Source of the DNA: Granulosicoccus sp947495035
GTDB lineage: Bacteria; Pseudomonadota; Gammaproteobacteria; Granulosicoccales; Granulosicoccaceae
NCBI RefSeq assembly: GCF_050589605.1
Contig: NZ_JBNGOO010000018.1
Direction: 5' to 3' (one strand)
DNA length: 64,000 bases
Shown: positions 15,889 through 25,643 of the stretch, one piece after another
Position numbering within the stretch: the first letter of the stretch is position 1
Layout of the letters: each line of letters begins with the position of its first letter
Position numbers and translations under genes: made by a program
The notes under the pieces: model-generated
What the model saw: the letters and a program-made list of their open reading frames with translations, nothing else
Told to the model about the DNA's origin: nothing
The model's database searches: none

Positions 15889-18288
15889 ATGGAATGGACT
15901 CGCGCCATACAGCGCCTGCCCGCAACTGCGCTGCTTCTCGCGTCGTTGACAATTGCCGGTGAGGCGCTTGGGGTATCACTGGAATGTCCCATCGCATCCT
16001 CCACCGGACAACCGGCTTGTGGCAGCAGTGTCGATGTAGGCGCCAATGCACCGAGTAGTTCTCGTTCAGAACACGTGGGTAATCCCATCGATGTGGTGTC
16101 TGGCAACAAATACCAGAGCGAGATCGATATCAGGCTGGGTGGTTCCAGGCTCTCTCTGGCAAGGCACTACAACAGTTCACATGCCGCAGTAAATCTCGGC
16201 TTGGGCAATGGCTGGCGGCATACCTACTCGGTGGTGTTGTCCACCAATGGTGAGGACATTCGTCAGATCCAGCAATCTGATGGACGGTTGATAGAATTCT
16301 TCAGACAGGGAGACTTGTTCAGAGCCAATGACGTCTCGGACGGGTACGTGGTTGAATCTGTCAACCGGGCACACGTCTGGTATTTGCCGGACGGCCGCAG
16401 ACTCTCCTTCCATGGGTCCTTTCTCACTCGTCTCACGTTTGCTGATGGCGAGCGTTTGAGCCTGATGTATCGCGGCATGCGTCTGCACTCCGTGACAGAC
16501 GATCTCGGGCGGACGCTGCAATTCAACTATGCCGCGGGAGATGTGGGGTTGCCTGTCTATGACATGTCAGCGAACATGTCAGCCCCTGGACATTTGCAGA
16601 GTGTAGACCTGCCTGGCAGGGAACAGATTCGGTTCAATTACTCCGAACGTCAGAATCTGATTTCCGCTATCTATCCCTTTGGGGCCGCCCGGGATGCCGC
16701 TCGTCGCTATCAGTATCGTGATGCTCTGAATCATGCCCTGCTGACCGAACGTGCGGATGGTGTGGGAAGGATAATCGGCCGTTGGCATTATGACGAGTTG
16801 GGACGTGCCGTCAGTTATTCCAGCGGCAGCAACATTCGTTCTGACGGTAGCGAGAGAGGCCCTCCTGATCTGACTCTGTCGTATTTGCCGGGAGGCGAGG
16901 AAGATTCCGGTGTCACACGAGTGTCATTCCGCAACGGTGTCGAGCAAATCCATGATTGGACACTGAATGACCAAGGGCAGGTGATTGCACTGGACAGACG
17001 TGGTGAGGGTGCCGAACAGACAACTCCGGCTTCGACCAGCTCGACCAACTCGATTACCGAGAGACAGCCGGAAGATGCGCCACAGGTGCAACGTTACCCG
17101 CACGATGTACTGACAGTACTGTCACTGAGCGAGATGGGATATCCAGCCACGGTACAGTACTCGCTGGATCGCGACGCAACGACTCATCTGCTTGAGTCGG
17201 AATATGATCAGACTGGCCGTCTCGTTGATGTCAAGTGGTTGAGTGGCGTCCTGGAGGATTTCAATGACGGGCAAGTGGTGACAGGCGATGATGTCATTCG
17301 CTATGCAAACAGGAGCAAGGCAACTGGCAGAAACCGGGAGGTAGCATTCGCGGCATTGGCTCGCATGGGTCAGATCGCCGGGATGGCGTCCGAATTTCTC
17401 GAGCAAACGAGCAAGGAGCTGACCGTTGGAAGCCTGGTCACCGGGCAAGAACTTGATCAGGCATGGTGGTCCAATGCCGAGAAATCAGGCAGGCATGGTT
17501 CGGGACAGACACGCAAGGCCAGAAATTCATCGGAAGCAGGAGCAGCAGATCCTTGCCAGGATCCTCTCGAAGACTGCGCTTCATTGCTCAGGACTCGAGA
17601 TTATGCCGAGGTGGCGGAGTGCGCCTATATCGATGCGGATTGCAGCACCAGGTTTGTGGAGGCAGATCTGGCTTCTCTGGGTCTGGAATTAAGAGATCTG
17701 CATGATGGATCATTCCATGCTGAAATATTCCATGACAGGGAAAACGAAGAATATATTGTCTCTTTTGCTGGAACGGATTTTGTCAGTGGTGGTGATTGGC
17801 TATCCAACATTGAACAGGAATTTGGGTTTTCAGCATTTCAGTATGAGAAGGCAGTTCGGCTCGCCGGGCTTCTCGCGGAGGTTGTTCCATCAGATCAATT
17901 GACGTTTGTAGGGCATTCTCTGGGAGGCGGTTTGGCAACTGCCGCCGCAGGCACAGGCGCGGGTGATGCAATCGTTTTCAATCCAGCCGCTTTGACACAG
18001 GAGTCCGCGGGCAGGTTGAACATCGACTATGAATCCTCGGCCAGCAATACGACCATTTATAGCGTGAGTGGAGAGCTCCTTAGTGATATCCAGACAAATA
18101 TCGATTTCACGAATGAGCCGCCGGGGAATTTTCATCTCATGAGGCGTCCGAGTTTTTCCTGGATAAAGGAGAATGTCGATCAGAACTCGCGGCTGACATA
18201 TGGCGTGAGAATCGGCGTGACACTTCATGGTATGAAAGCAGTCAGACAATCGCTCGCTGAGTCGATTGACAGGAATTTATGTGTTTGA
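15889..18288 (+). CDS. Secreted Rhs-type protein with C-terminal lipase domain
   Basis: 799 aa. A Sec-type signal peptide (TALLLASLTIAGEALG) is followed by the entry pattern of Rhs/YD proteins (NPIDVVSGNKYQSEIDI, LSLARHYNSSHA), several YD-like repeats (WHYDELGRAVSY, LESEYDQTGRLV) to about residue 450, a linker, and an alpha/beta-hydrolase of the lipase class 3 kind at about residues 570-760. The hydrolase has YIVSFAGTD, the nucleophile elbow LTFVGHSLGGGLATAAA and a late His. This suggests a polymorphic toxin whose C-terminal warhead is a phospholipase/lipase. There is no PAAR domain and the repeat shell is short. The exported ankyrin protein 23 nt downstream would be the immunity partner. Confidence 0.8.
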   Translation: MEWTRAIQRLPATALLLASLTIAGEALGVSLECPIASSTGQPACGSSVDVGANAPSSSRSEHVGNPIDVVSGNKYQSEIDIRLGGSRLSLARHYNSSHAAVNLGLGNGWRHTYSVVLSTNGEDIRQIQQSDGRLIEFFRQGDLFRANDVSDGYVVESVNRAHVWYLPDGRRLSFHGSFLTRLTFADGERLSLMYRGMRLHSVTDDLGRTLQFNYAAGDVGLPVYDMSANMSAPGHLQSVDLPGREQIRFNYSERQNLISAIYPFGAARDAARRYQYRDALNHALLTERADGVGRIIGRWHYDELGRAVSYSSGSNIRSDGSERGPPDLTLSYLPGGEEDSGVTRVSFRNGVEQIHDWTLNDQGQVIALDRRGEGAEQTTPASTSSTNSITERQPEDAPQVQRYPHDVLTVLSLSEMGYPATVQYSLDRDATTHLLESEYDQTGRLVDVKWLSGVLEDFNDGQVVTGDDVIRYANRSKATGRNREVAFAALARMGQIAGMASEFLEQTSKELTVGSLVTGQELDQAWWSNAEKSGRHGSGQTRKARNSSEAGAADPCQDPLEDCASLLRTRDYAEVAECAYIDADCSTRFVEADLASLGLELRDLHDGSFHAEIFHDRENEEYIVSFAGTDFVSGGDWLSNIEQEFGFSAFQYEKAVRLAGLLAEVVPSDQLTFVGHSLGGGLATAAAGTGAGDAIVFNPAALTQESAGRLNIDYESSASNTTIYSVSGELLSDIQTNIDFTNEPPGNFHLMRRPSFSWIKENVDQNSRLTYGVRIGVTLHGMKAVRQSLAESIDRNLCV

Positions 18289-18311
18289 CGGGTCTCAGGA
18301 GAGCAGACTAA

Positions 18312-19028
18312 ATGCGTTCAATTTTTTCACGGATACCGATTACTCGAATTGTTCCTCGAGTCATGAATCTGTTGATAGCTTCTTTCTTTGTGCATTTTTT
18401 CATTGGTCAGGAAATTTCCCATGCGAGAGAGCTGCCTCAGCATGAAATCACTGCTGATAGTAGTGATTTCGCATTGAGAGACTCTTTACTTGACATGGAT
18501 TATGAAAGTTTCAAAAGCCATCTATCGAATGGGGCAGATCCAACGGCGTGGTTGGACGACTCACAGTTCGGCTGGGTTATGTGTGCAGCAACGGAGTCAG
18601 GTCGAGAAGAATATTTGAAATTGTTGATAGAGAGTGGTAATGACGTCAATTTTCGGCAGACGGATATCAGCAGCGCAATTTCATTACCATTGACTTGTGC
18701 TGTTCGGTTTGGAAATCTCAATGCATTGAAGTTGCTGGTAGACGCAGGTGCACAACCAGAGAGAACTCCTTGTGATGCTTGTGTCAACCGCAAGCCAATG
18801 AGCGTGATGTCGGAGGCCATCCTCGTCAGAAAGTACGAATTGGCTGACTGGTTGTTCAACAAGGGAAACTACACGGATGCGCAGTTGCGTACCGATGCGA
18901 GCATTCTGCAGCGCCAGAAAGTCAATGAATCTTCCGCCCAGAATATCCATCGATTGACACTGGCCGAAAAACTGCGAGAAAGTGGGTATGAAGTCAGGCT
19001 GTGGAGCAGAGGTGAAGAATCTGACTAA
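18312..19028 (+). CDS. Exported ankyrin-repeat protein, probable immunity protein
   Basis: 238 aa. An N-terminal hydrophobic stretch (LLIASFFVHFFIGQEISHA) acts as signal peptide or anchor. Two to three ankyrin-like units follow: DYESFKSHLSNGADPTA, REEYLKLLIESGNDVNF and NLNALKLLVDAGAQPE. AGGAGA about 10 nt before ATG 18312 and only 23 nt after the Rhs-lipase stop indicate one operon. Ankyrin proteins are known immunity factors of some lipase effectors that act in the periplasm, and location and gene order fit that role here. The base composition is somewhat lower in GC than upstream genes, as often seen in immunity genes. Confidence 0.7.
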   Translation: MRSIFSRIPITRIVPRVMNLLIASFFVHFFIGQEISHARELPQHEITADSSDFALRDSLLDMDYESFKSHLSNGADPTAWLDDSQFGWVMCAATESGREEYLKLLIESGNDVNFRQTDISSAISLPLTCAVRFGNLNALKLLVDAGAQPERTPCDACVNRKPMSVMSEAILVRKYELADWLFNKGNYTDAQLRTDASILQRQKVNESSAQNIHRLTLAEKLRESGYEVRLWSRGEESD

Positions 19029-19126
19029 CGACGAAGCTTGTCTGAAGTCTCTGCTGTCAGACAGATGCCACGAGGCCCGGCCGTAAATCTGACCGGACCG
19101 CGTGCAGTCGAGAAACTACTGCCTGA

Positions 19127-21217
19127 TCAACCTGCTGGAGTTGCAAGTTCGATGGTTTCACTGCGTCGCCATATGACCGGACTCGCATCGGAGGCTGTGG
19201 CGTCCAGTGAATTCGGTGGCAGGTAGTCCGGTGTGACATGGTATTCGTAGCTGGTTCCGGGTTGTACCGTGTCATCAACATAGTCGTGGGCGCCGGCGGG
19301 AGCGCGGGCTAGTGGCACCCCATTGCGCCAGATCAGGTAGCGGCCATACCTTTGTACGGCAGGATCGCCGCCGAAGGATATCTGCACGAGACGTGCTCCA
19401 TAGATGATGGATGACAGACTCTCCAGTGGTTCGTATGCAGGTACCTGACGCACACTCTGGGACAGAACGGAGCCATTCTCGTCAATGACTGACAGAGTAA
19501 TCTCTGCCGCTGCACCGTCGAGCGGATCGAAGGTGTGGGTCAGTGTGTCAGCATTCAGTTCTTCAACAAGTCGTCCTCCGAACTCCAGGCGATAGCCGGC
19601 AGCAGCAGACAGGGTCGATGCGTTCCAGCGTGCTGACAGAAAGGCGGGGCCTCGCTCGATGCGAGTGAATCCTGGGCCGTTCTCGTCCAGGCTGCGTTGC
19701 TGACCGGGGAAGGCGCTACCGTCTTCGAAAACCACATCGTCACGACCGTTGCCGTCTACGTCCAGGGGGCCGTTGCGGTGGTCACGTGGCAGGCGGAATC
19801 CGACAGAGCCATCCATGTCATCCAGCCAGATGATGTCCGGGCGCGACCCTGACCTGCCAAAGACGATGGCGTCGCTGGAAGCACCTCGCATCCCGAAGTC
19901 GGTAATGCCATCGCCGTCGATATCGCCGACGTCTCCGAATCCGCCACCGGCGATACAAGGGCTGGCAGCAGCTTCTACAAGGCGAGTTACTGATGGAGTG
20001 GTTTGATTGTCGAGAGTGTCAACGGTAGTGGTCCCATTGCTGCTGCCATAGAAGATGGCTGAACGTGCTCCGTATCCGCATCCCGATGTGCCAAGTGAAT
20101 GATTGACGACCAGGTCGTCAAACCCGTCGGCATCGACATCCCCCAGGGCTGACGCTGCACAGTAGGTGCTGGCGGAGCAATCGCGAACCAGTTCGACACC
20201 GTCTGCAATGGTCGCGTTCGTTATTCCGCTGCGTCCGTAAATGACCTGAGGGCCGAGTTCCACGCGATTGAGGGCCAATATATCGTCAGCGCCGTTTCCA
20301 TCCACATCACCCGCTGCTTCAATATACGCTTGAGGTCGGAGTGTCAGTAGAATTTCGCCGTCATCCAATTCATCGGAGCTTCGATTTGCGGGAAAACCTG
20401 CTCTGCCTTCAATGATCTTCCAGGCTTGCGACGAGGATTCTCCGAGAGTCTTGACGAGCACATCGTCGAAGCCATCGGCATTGAAATCTCCCAGTGTCGT
20501 CAGACCTCGATCGAATCCGGCAGGGACCACATCGTCAAGGCTGAAGCCATTCTGTCCATCAAGTGAACGCACATCTATCAATGAGTCAGTCAGACCACCG
20601 AAGATGACAGCGCCGACACCGGGGCCGTAGCCAGTAGCGGGGGACACAAAAGCTGCGATGTCGATTCGATCATCGCCATTGACATCCCCGATCTCATATA
20701 TCGACGTGACATCGAGACAATTACCGCCAGAGCCGTAGATGATGCGCAAGGATCCTTCGAGATCAGAGGTGGTCAGGGTCGAGCTGGAGATCGTTGCCGA
20801 GGGCAGTAATACGCCTGCTGCACATTCACTGACCATTCCAGCTGGTGCGAGAAATACGTAATCGGAAATACCGTCACCGTCTGTATCAGCGATGGGAAGG
20901 CTGCCTTCACGACCGCCAAAGCGGCTATCGCTGAGCATGACACCGTTCAGTGTGCGCTGTACGGACAGCGTGCGAGTGGCTGGATCCTCGATGCTGGCGG
21001 GAAACAGGAGGTTGCCGACTCCACTTCCTGTGGAATCGCCGCCATTGCCATTGCCATTGCTGTCGCCACCACCATTGCTACCGCCGTTATCTGAACCATC
21101 GTCGCTGCCGTTCGTCATGCCATCGTCCTGACTGGCGTCTGGCGTGTTCGGGGAATCACTGCATGACGACAATGCCAGTATGGCAAGGAGAGATAAACAG
21201 GCGGGATGAGTTTTCAT
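19127..21217 (-). CDS. FG-GAP/VCBS-repeat lipoprotein
   Basis: 696 aa. The lipobox LALSSC ends the signal peptide, so the protein is lipid-anchored. A Gly/Asn/Asp-rich linker (about residues 25-70) follows. Then come at least seven integrin-like repeats with Ca-binding motifs such as ADTDGDGISDY, GDVNGDDRIDI, GDFNADGFDD, GDVDGNGADD, GDVDADGFDD, GDIDGDGITD and LDVDGNGRDD, forming a probable beta-propeller. The last ~150 residues look like fibronectin-type domains. ATG 21217 was chosen for the signal peptide; the open frame extends 80 codons upstream without family support. A surface or adhesion role is likely; the ligand is unknown. Confidence 0.85.
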   Translation of the reverse strand: MKTHPACLSLLAILALSSCSDSPNTPDASQDDGMTNGSDDGSDNGGSNGGGDSNGNGNGGDSTGSGVGNLLFPASIEDPATRTLSVQRTLNGVMLSDSRFGGREGSLPIADTDGDGISDYVFLAPAGMVSECAAGVLLPSATISSSTLTTSDLEGSLRIIYGSGGNCLDVTSIYEIGDVNGDDRIDIAAFVSPATGYGPGVGAVIFGGLTDSLIDVRSLDGQNGFSLDDVVPAGFDRGLTTLGDFNADGFDDVLVKTLGESSSQAWKIIEGRAGFPANRSSDELDDGEILLTLRPQAYIEAAGDVDGNGADDILALNRVELGPQVIYGRSGITNATIADGVELVRDCSASTYCAASALGDVDADGFDDLVVNHSLGTSGCGYGARSAIFYGSSNGTTTVDTLDNQTTPSVTRLVEAAASPCIAGGGFGDVGDIDGDGITDFGMRGASSDAIVFGRSGSRPDIIWLDDMDGSVGFRLPRDHRNGPLDVDGNGRDDVVFEDGSAFPGQQRSLDENGPGFTRIERGPAFLSARWNASTLSAAAGYRLEFGGRLVEELNADTLTHTFDPLDGAAAEITLSVIDENGSVLSQSVRQVPAYEPLESLSSIIYGARLVQISFGGDPAVQRYGRYLIWRNGVPLARAPAGAHDYVDDTVQPGTSYEYHVTPDYLPPNSLDATASDASPVIWRRSETIELATPAG

Positions 21218-21473
21218 GTGAACGCTCTTGCAACGGTCTGGTTTTACCGAGCATCGAAAAGGTGTGAAAGCGGGTTCGAGGCGCGCGCTGAAGTCGCCTT
21301 CAGCGATCGGCCCAAGCGCGAATCTATCAATATGCCCGCTGGCCTGTCTCGGTAAGAGTGGCGAAAAAAATGCTTGCATCCCGTGTTTATCACCAAGTGA
21401 TGAACTGCGGGTAAGCCAGCGATGAACTGCTGGCGGCAATCTGTCTACTCCATTCACAAATCGGGGAAGGACA

Positions 21474-22511
21474 GTGACTTATTCTACAAACACGCGTGTT
21501 CTGGTCACCACGAGTTGGACCACCCTGGCCTTGCTGGTCGGATCGTTTTCAGGAGGCGTCATGGCTTGGGATGTGCCGACCAATCTTGGCGAACAGGATG
21601 ATGCACTGGTCTGGGAGTCCGAAGCTCCCAGTTTCAACATCTACGAAGATGGTGGCTATATTGCGACTGTGCACGGGACCAACAGCTATGAGCCGATATT
21701 CTCGAACAGTGAGTATCAGGTTGTCGCTCATGACCATGGCAATCAGTTCACCGCCATCTCGGCCAGCTTTTTCTACCTGGACGATGATGATGACGGCGAT
21801 CTTGAGCCAGACGACTCGGAGGAGTTGGAATTTGATGAAGCTGAGTTGTATTTCGAGCTCAACAATACCGACGGAGATCTGGGTATTCACTCAGTCGTCG
21901 ACGGCGATGCCTGGACGAATCTGAAATATGAAGATGTCAATGGTCGTGTGTTGATTGACGTTCAAGTAAGCGGGGTCATGGCCAAGCAGGGGCTCACCGA
22001 GTTTTTCTTCGAAAGTGCTGAACCAACTTTCGACGAACTTTCCCCGGCTGATTTCTTTGCCCGATTTCCCGCGGGTATCTATGATTTCGAGGGTACAACC
22101 ATCGACGGTGAAGACATCGAGGCAGAAACGATGCTCTCTCAGGTGCTGCCAGCGCCGGCGACGATCTATATCGGAGCCAACCCGGCGGGCCCCTTCGAGG
22201 GCTGTGAGGATGATTCTGCCCTTGATCCGTCTGCCATGATGGAGCTTTCGGGTGGGCTGCGCGCTCAATGGGACCCTGTTACCACACACCATCCAGACAT
22301 CGGAATGCCGGGTGAGATCGAGGTGGAGATCTATCAATTTGTCTTCGAAGGCGAAGAGGTACACCTGAGTGTGGATCTGGATGCGGACACCACCGAATTC
22401 ATCATCCCTGCTGAATTCATACACAGCGGAGCCCCGGGAAAACTGGAAGTGCTGGTTCGCGATGCTACGCATAATCAGGTGGGAACCGAGGCCTGTTTCC
22501 AGGTTCAATAG
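21474..22511 (+). CDS. Acidic secreted protein of unknown function
   Basis: 345 aa from a GTG start with GGGGAAGG just upstream. A signal peptide (TLALLVGSFSGGVMA) is followed by a very acidic protein with a DDDDDGDLEPDDSEE stretch near residue 105. The rest appears to be beta-rich (VEIYQFVFEGEEVHLSVDL). I recognise no family. It is divergent from the FG-GAP lipoprotein (256 bp apart) and convergent with the outer-membrane barrel gene. The acidity may reflect Ca binding or a saline habitat. Confidence 0.7.
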   Translation: MTYSTNTRVLVTTSWTTLALLVGSFSGGVMAWDVPTNLGEQDDALVWESEAPSFNIYEDGGYIATVHGTNSYEPIFSNSEYQVVAHDHGNQFTAISASFFYLDDDDDGDLEPDDSEELEFDEAELYFELNNTDGDLGIHSVVDGDAWTNLKYEDVNGRVLIDVQVSGVMAKQGLTEFFFESAEPTFDELSPADFFARFPAGIYDFEGTTIDGEDIEAETMLSQVLPAPATIYIGANPAGPFEGCEDDSALDPSAMMELSGGLRAQWDPVTTHHPDIGMPGEIEVEIYQFVFEGEEVHLSVDLDADTTEFIIPAEFIHSGAPGKLEVLVRDATHNQVGTEACFQVQ

Positions 22512-22546
22512 TGCCGCTGGAGCCTCAGTCTGCTACAGGCGTGCTT

Positions 22547-22580
22547 GCCGGTGTGGTTGAACTACCAAAACCGCACCGGC
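22547..22580. terminator. Hairpin between convergent genes
   Basis: A 12-bp stem GCCGGTGTGGTT/AACCGCACCGGC with one wobble pair lies between the stops at 22511 (+) and 22609 (-). No T run, so bidirectional termination is only likely. Confidence 0.5.
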
Positions 22581-22608
22581 AGCGTCTCGATGACAGGCAA
22601 CGGTAGCA

Positions 22609-24033
22609 TCAGAATTCGTAGGTGAGCTCTACCGCGATACGATCGATCGATTCCCTTTGACCGGAATCCATCAGCTCTCCGGTAATCAGCCGTGCAATAC
22701 TCAACTCGGTCTGCAGACCATCGATTGGCTCGAACTCCAGACTCAGGCGAGTTTCGTGTCCCAGTCTGCGATCACCGGTATTCAGATCAAGGTCGATCTC
22801 GGCCTCCAGAGTATCGTCATGGAGCGAATCTCGGCTATAGCGATGGTGGGTCAATGCATAGCGGGTGCTGCCGAATATGTGTCCTCGAAGCTGGATCGTG
22901 GCTATACGCAGATTGGACAGCTCCGGGTCGAGGACTTCTCCGTAGTAGTGATGATCGATCTCGTTCGAGTGCAGTCCGGTTTGTCGGAAGGTGCCGGAAC
23001 CTTCAGCTTGACCGAGGTCTGTGCCTGATCCGATGGAGTAGCCCAGAGACAATGTGTGGTTTGACAGTTGCTGAGGTGTCCAGTGCAGCCAGACGCTGAA
23101 AGCCCAGGCATTTGCGGAGACCGAATCCACCGGCGCTACATCCGGCTGGTTTTCCTGATCATCATCGTCCGTATTGTCCGAGTCCGGACTTTCGACATCC
23201 GGGCTATCGTCATCTTCCACTGCCTGCGTTCGCAAGGTTCCGCCCATCCACGCTCCCCGCGACTGCAGTTCGAATCGGTGGCCACGATTGGTGACATGGG
23301 CCTGGCGCAGCTGCAGGCCAATCCAGGCCAGGCCGTCGTCACTGGAGTCTGCATTGACGGAAGTTTGATGGCGTGCTGGCTGATGGCGAGAGGAGCGATC
23401 CTGGCGAGCAGTCAGATGTACATCCCACTGAGTCCATTCGGAGGGTCTGATTCTCAGGTGACCGAACAGCCAGTAAATGCTGTCCAGTTCGGGATCCCGG
23501 GGCGCCGGGTTGCTGCGTGGTGCGTCTGAGCTTCGGCCCAGTCCGACCATGTGGAATGATCGTTCGGTGTGTCCTCGTAGGGTCACAGCGTCCAGTTCCT
23601 CGTCCCACCACCAGCCCTCGTCGTCAGTGATATTCTGTCGTCCGATACGTAATGAGGTATTCGTATCGGTATTCCCGCTCCATTGCAGCCAGTATTCCTC
23701 TAGCACCGCACGATTGTCGACATCGGATTGCAGGTCGCCCTCGAATTTCTGCTGTTCGGAAATCAAATCAATGTCCACCAGGCCGACGAGAACCTGGCTT
23801 ACACGGTAGGATCGCCTGAACTCGAGTTCAGCGGTAAAGGCCGGGGACACCAGATCTTCCGCGTCATCGGCTGACAGTGCATGGCGATGGGACTCATAGG
23901 AGAGTGTCAGGACCGTTTCAGACTCGTGGGCTGATTCGGCATCCTCGTCATCCTCCTCGCTCCAGCAACTGGTAGAGGTCAGGGCAAGCGGTACGGCGAA
24001 CAACAGAGTAGGAATGATCGTCATCGTGTTCAT
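22609..24033 (-). CDS. Outer-membrane beta-barrel, alginate-export (AlgE)-like
   Basis: 474 aa. There is a signal peptide (LLFAVPLALTSTSC, possibly a lipobox), an acidic N terminus, then alternating amphipathic strands to the C terminus, which ends in ELTYEF with the terminal Phe of outer-membrane barrels. WLQWSGNTDTNTSLRIGRQNITDDEGWWWDE resembles the AlgE-type alginate-export porin family. A long acidic insert (DDDSPDVESPDSDNTDDDD) is probably an outer loop. AGGAG precedes ATG 24033. It lies 138 bp downstream of the histidine-kinase gene on the same strand, so the two-component system may control it. The transported substrate is not known. Confidence 0.7.
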   Translation of the reverse strand: MNTMTIIPTLLFAVPLALTSTSCWSEEDDEDAESAHESETVLTLSYESHRHALSADDAEDLVSPAFTAELEFRRSYRVSQVLVGLVDIDLISEQQKFEGDLQSDVDNRAVLEEYWLQWSGNTDTNTSLRIGRQNITDDEGWWWDEELDAVTLRGHTERSFHMVGLGRSSDAPRSNPAPRDPELDSIYWLFGHLRIRPSEWTQWDVHLTARQDRSSRHQPARHQTSVNADSSDDGLAWIGLQLRQAHVTNRGHRFELQSRGAWMGGTLRTQAVEDDDSPDVESPDSDNTDDDDQENQPDVAPVDSVSANAWAFSVWLHWTPQQLSNHTLSLGYSIGSGTDLGQAEGSGTFRQTGLHSNEIDHHYYGEVLDPELSNLRIATIQLRGHIFGSTRYALTHHRYSRDSLHDDTLEAEIDLDLNTGDRRLGHETRLSLEFEPIDGLQTELSIARLITGELMDSGQRESIDRIAVELTYEF

Positions 24034-24171
24034 TGAATCTCCTCAGCATTTCGCTTTCCCACGCCTCTCCCGGGTCACAGGCCTCACACGAATCTCACGC
24101 ATAACACAGATCACACAGATCACAGACGTCCAGCCTGGCCAGTCATCTGTCGTGACGCTACCGTTGTCGGG

Positions 24172-25641
24172 TTACGAGGGTGTCGTGTTTCCGGTTTTCG
24201 ATTCGTTCCGTGCACCTTGTTTGCTGACTTGTCGACTGACGATCCGGCCGACACCTGTTTCATGCAGTCGCAATCGGAATACGGTACGTTTTCCCGGAAT
24301 CGAACTCACTGTCAGTTCGCCACCATGTGCCTTTGCCACAGCGTGGGCGTAGCTGAGACCCAGTCCACAGCCCATGCCCCCACGACTGGAATCGGCTCGG
24401 TAGAACCGATCGAAAACATGGTTCAACGAGATGGGAGGTATGCCGATACCATTGTCAGCAACCTCTGTCACGACACAGCCGTTCATGCGCTTCATCGCTA
24501 CGGAAATCTCGCCGCCCTCGGGCGTGTATTTCAATGCATTGTCCAGCAGGTTGGAAAGCAATCGTTGCAAGCTGTTGCTGTCCGCCTTGACATGGCATGC
24601 TCTTTCGATCGAGCGAAGCAGGGCAATTTGTTTGAGCTCCATTGCCGGTTCGAAAAAATCACAGGCATCCCGGCACAAGTCGCTCAGATCGAGTGTCTGC
24701 GTATGCAGCGTCAGTACACCGGCCTCGGCTTCGGCAACGTCCAGCGACAAGTCGATCATTCGAATCAGCCTGTCACATTCGGACACCGTGTGATCGACAC
24801 TTTCAGCGATCTGCCGGGAGTCGGGAGGTTTGTGCAGCAGAGACTCGGATATCAGTCTGATTCTGCCCAATGGGCTGCGTAGATCGTGAGCGATATTGTC
24901 GGTCATCTCTCGCATATGGTGAATCAATGCCTGTAAACGACCAGCCATGGCATCGAAGGTGTCCGCCAGTGATTGCACTTCTTCCAGTTGCCCTTGCAAG
25001 TTGGCTCGGGAATCCAGATCTCCCTTGCTGAAACCCTTGGCAGCGACACTGACTCTGTGAATACCGGACACGGTTCTGCGGGTGACCAGCCAGACCAGCA
25101 GGGACGCGATGGGAATGGCCAGCAGGAACACGGCCGTGAATGCGAATACCAGCAGTTCGGTGATGTCCTGATGGTCCTCGGTCGATTCGCCGAGAATCAG
25201 TACATGCTCCGGCGATAGCCGACCGTAGATGGTTCGTGTCCGTGCCTCCTGGCTATCCAGGTCCATTGTCAGAATCACCGGCTCGTACGCGTTCGATAGT
25301 TGCGCCCTCACCAGCGAGAAATCCGGTTCGAGGCCATTCCAGAAATACATGTCGGATTGATGGATCAGGGTCAGGTCAGAATCCAGAAGCATGAGGAAAA
25401 CGGACTCATGCTCATCGTTGGCTGTCTCCTTGTTGATTTCGTCAATGACACCGGAGATTCCCTCATTGCTCAGCGTGTGGGAAAATTCACTGATGTCTTC
25501 CATCAGATCCTCATCCATGCTTTGCATGAGCATTCGGTTGATGGACCAGTAGAGCAGGGTGAAGCAGACCAGCAACAGCAGGGTGAAGGTGAGAACCGTA
25601 TAGACGGTGAGCCTTCCACTCAGTGTTCTGGACAGTTTCAT
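24172..25641 (-). CDS. Sensor histidine kinase (EnvZ/CusS type)
   Basis: 489 aa. TM1 (about residues 13-33) and TM2 (about 165-187) enclose a periplasmic sensor of about 130 residues. A HAMP linker, the H box MTDNIAHDLRSPLGRIR (His is the phosphorylation site), N box LLSNLLDNALKYTPEGG, G1 VADNGIGIPP and G2 GCGLGLSYAHAVAKAHGG follow. The ATG is 2 nt after the stop of the response regulator, so both come from one transcript. The sensor domain is not of a family I recognise. Confidence 0.9.
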   Translation of the reverse strand: MKLSRTLSGRLTVYTVLTFTLLLLVCFTLLYWSINRMLMQSMDEDLMEDISEFSHTLSNEGISGVIDEINKETANDEHESVFLMLLDSDLTLIHQSDMYFWNGLEPDFSLVRAQLSNAYEPVILTMDLDSQEARTRTIYGRLSPEHVLILGESTEDHQDITELLVFAFTAVFLLAIPIASLLVWLVTRRTVSGIHRVSVAAKGFSKGDLDSRANLQGQLEEVQSLADTFDAMAGRLQALIHHMREMTDNIAHDLRSPLGRIRLISESLLHKPPDSRQIAESVDHTVSECDRLIRMIDLSLDVAEAEAGVLTLHTQTLDLSDLCRDACDFFEPAMELKQIALLRSIERACHVKADSNSLQRLLSNLLDNALKYTPEGGEISVAMKRMNGCVVTEVADNGIGIPPISLNHVFDRFYRADSSRGGMGCGLGLSYAHAVAKAHGGELTVSSIPGKRTVFRLRLHETGVGRIVSRQVSKQGARNESKTGNTTPS

Positions 25642-25643
25642 GC

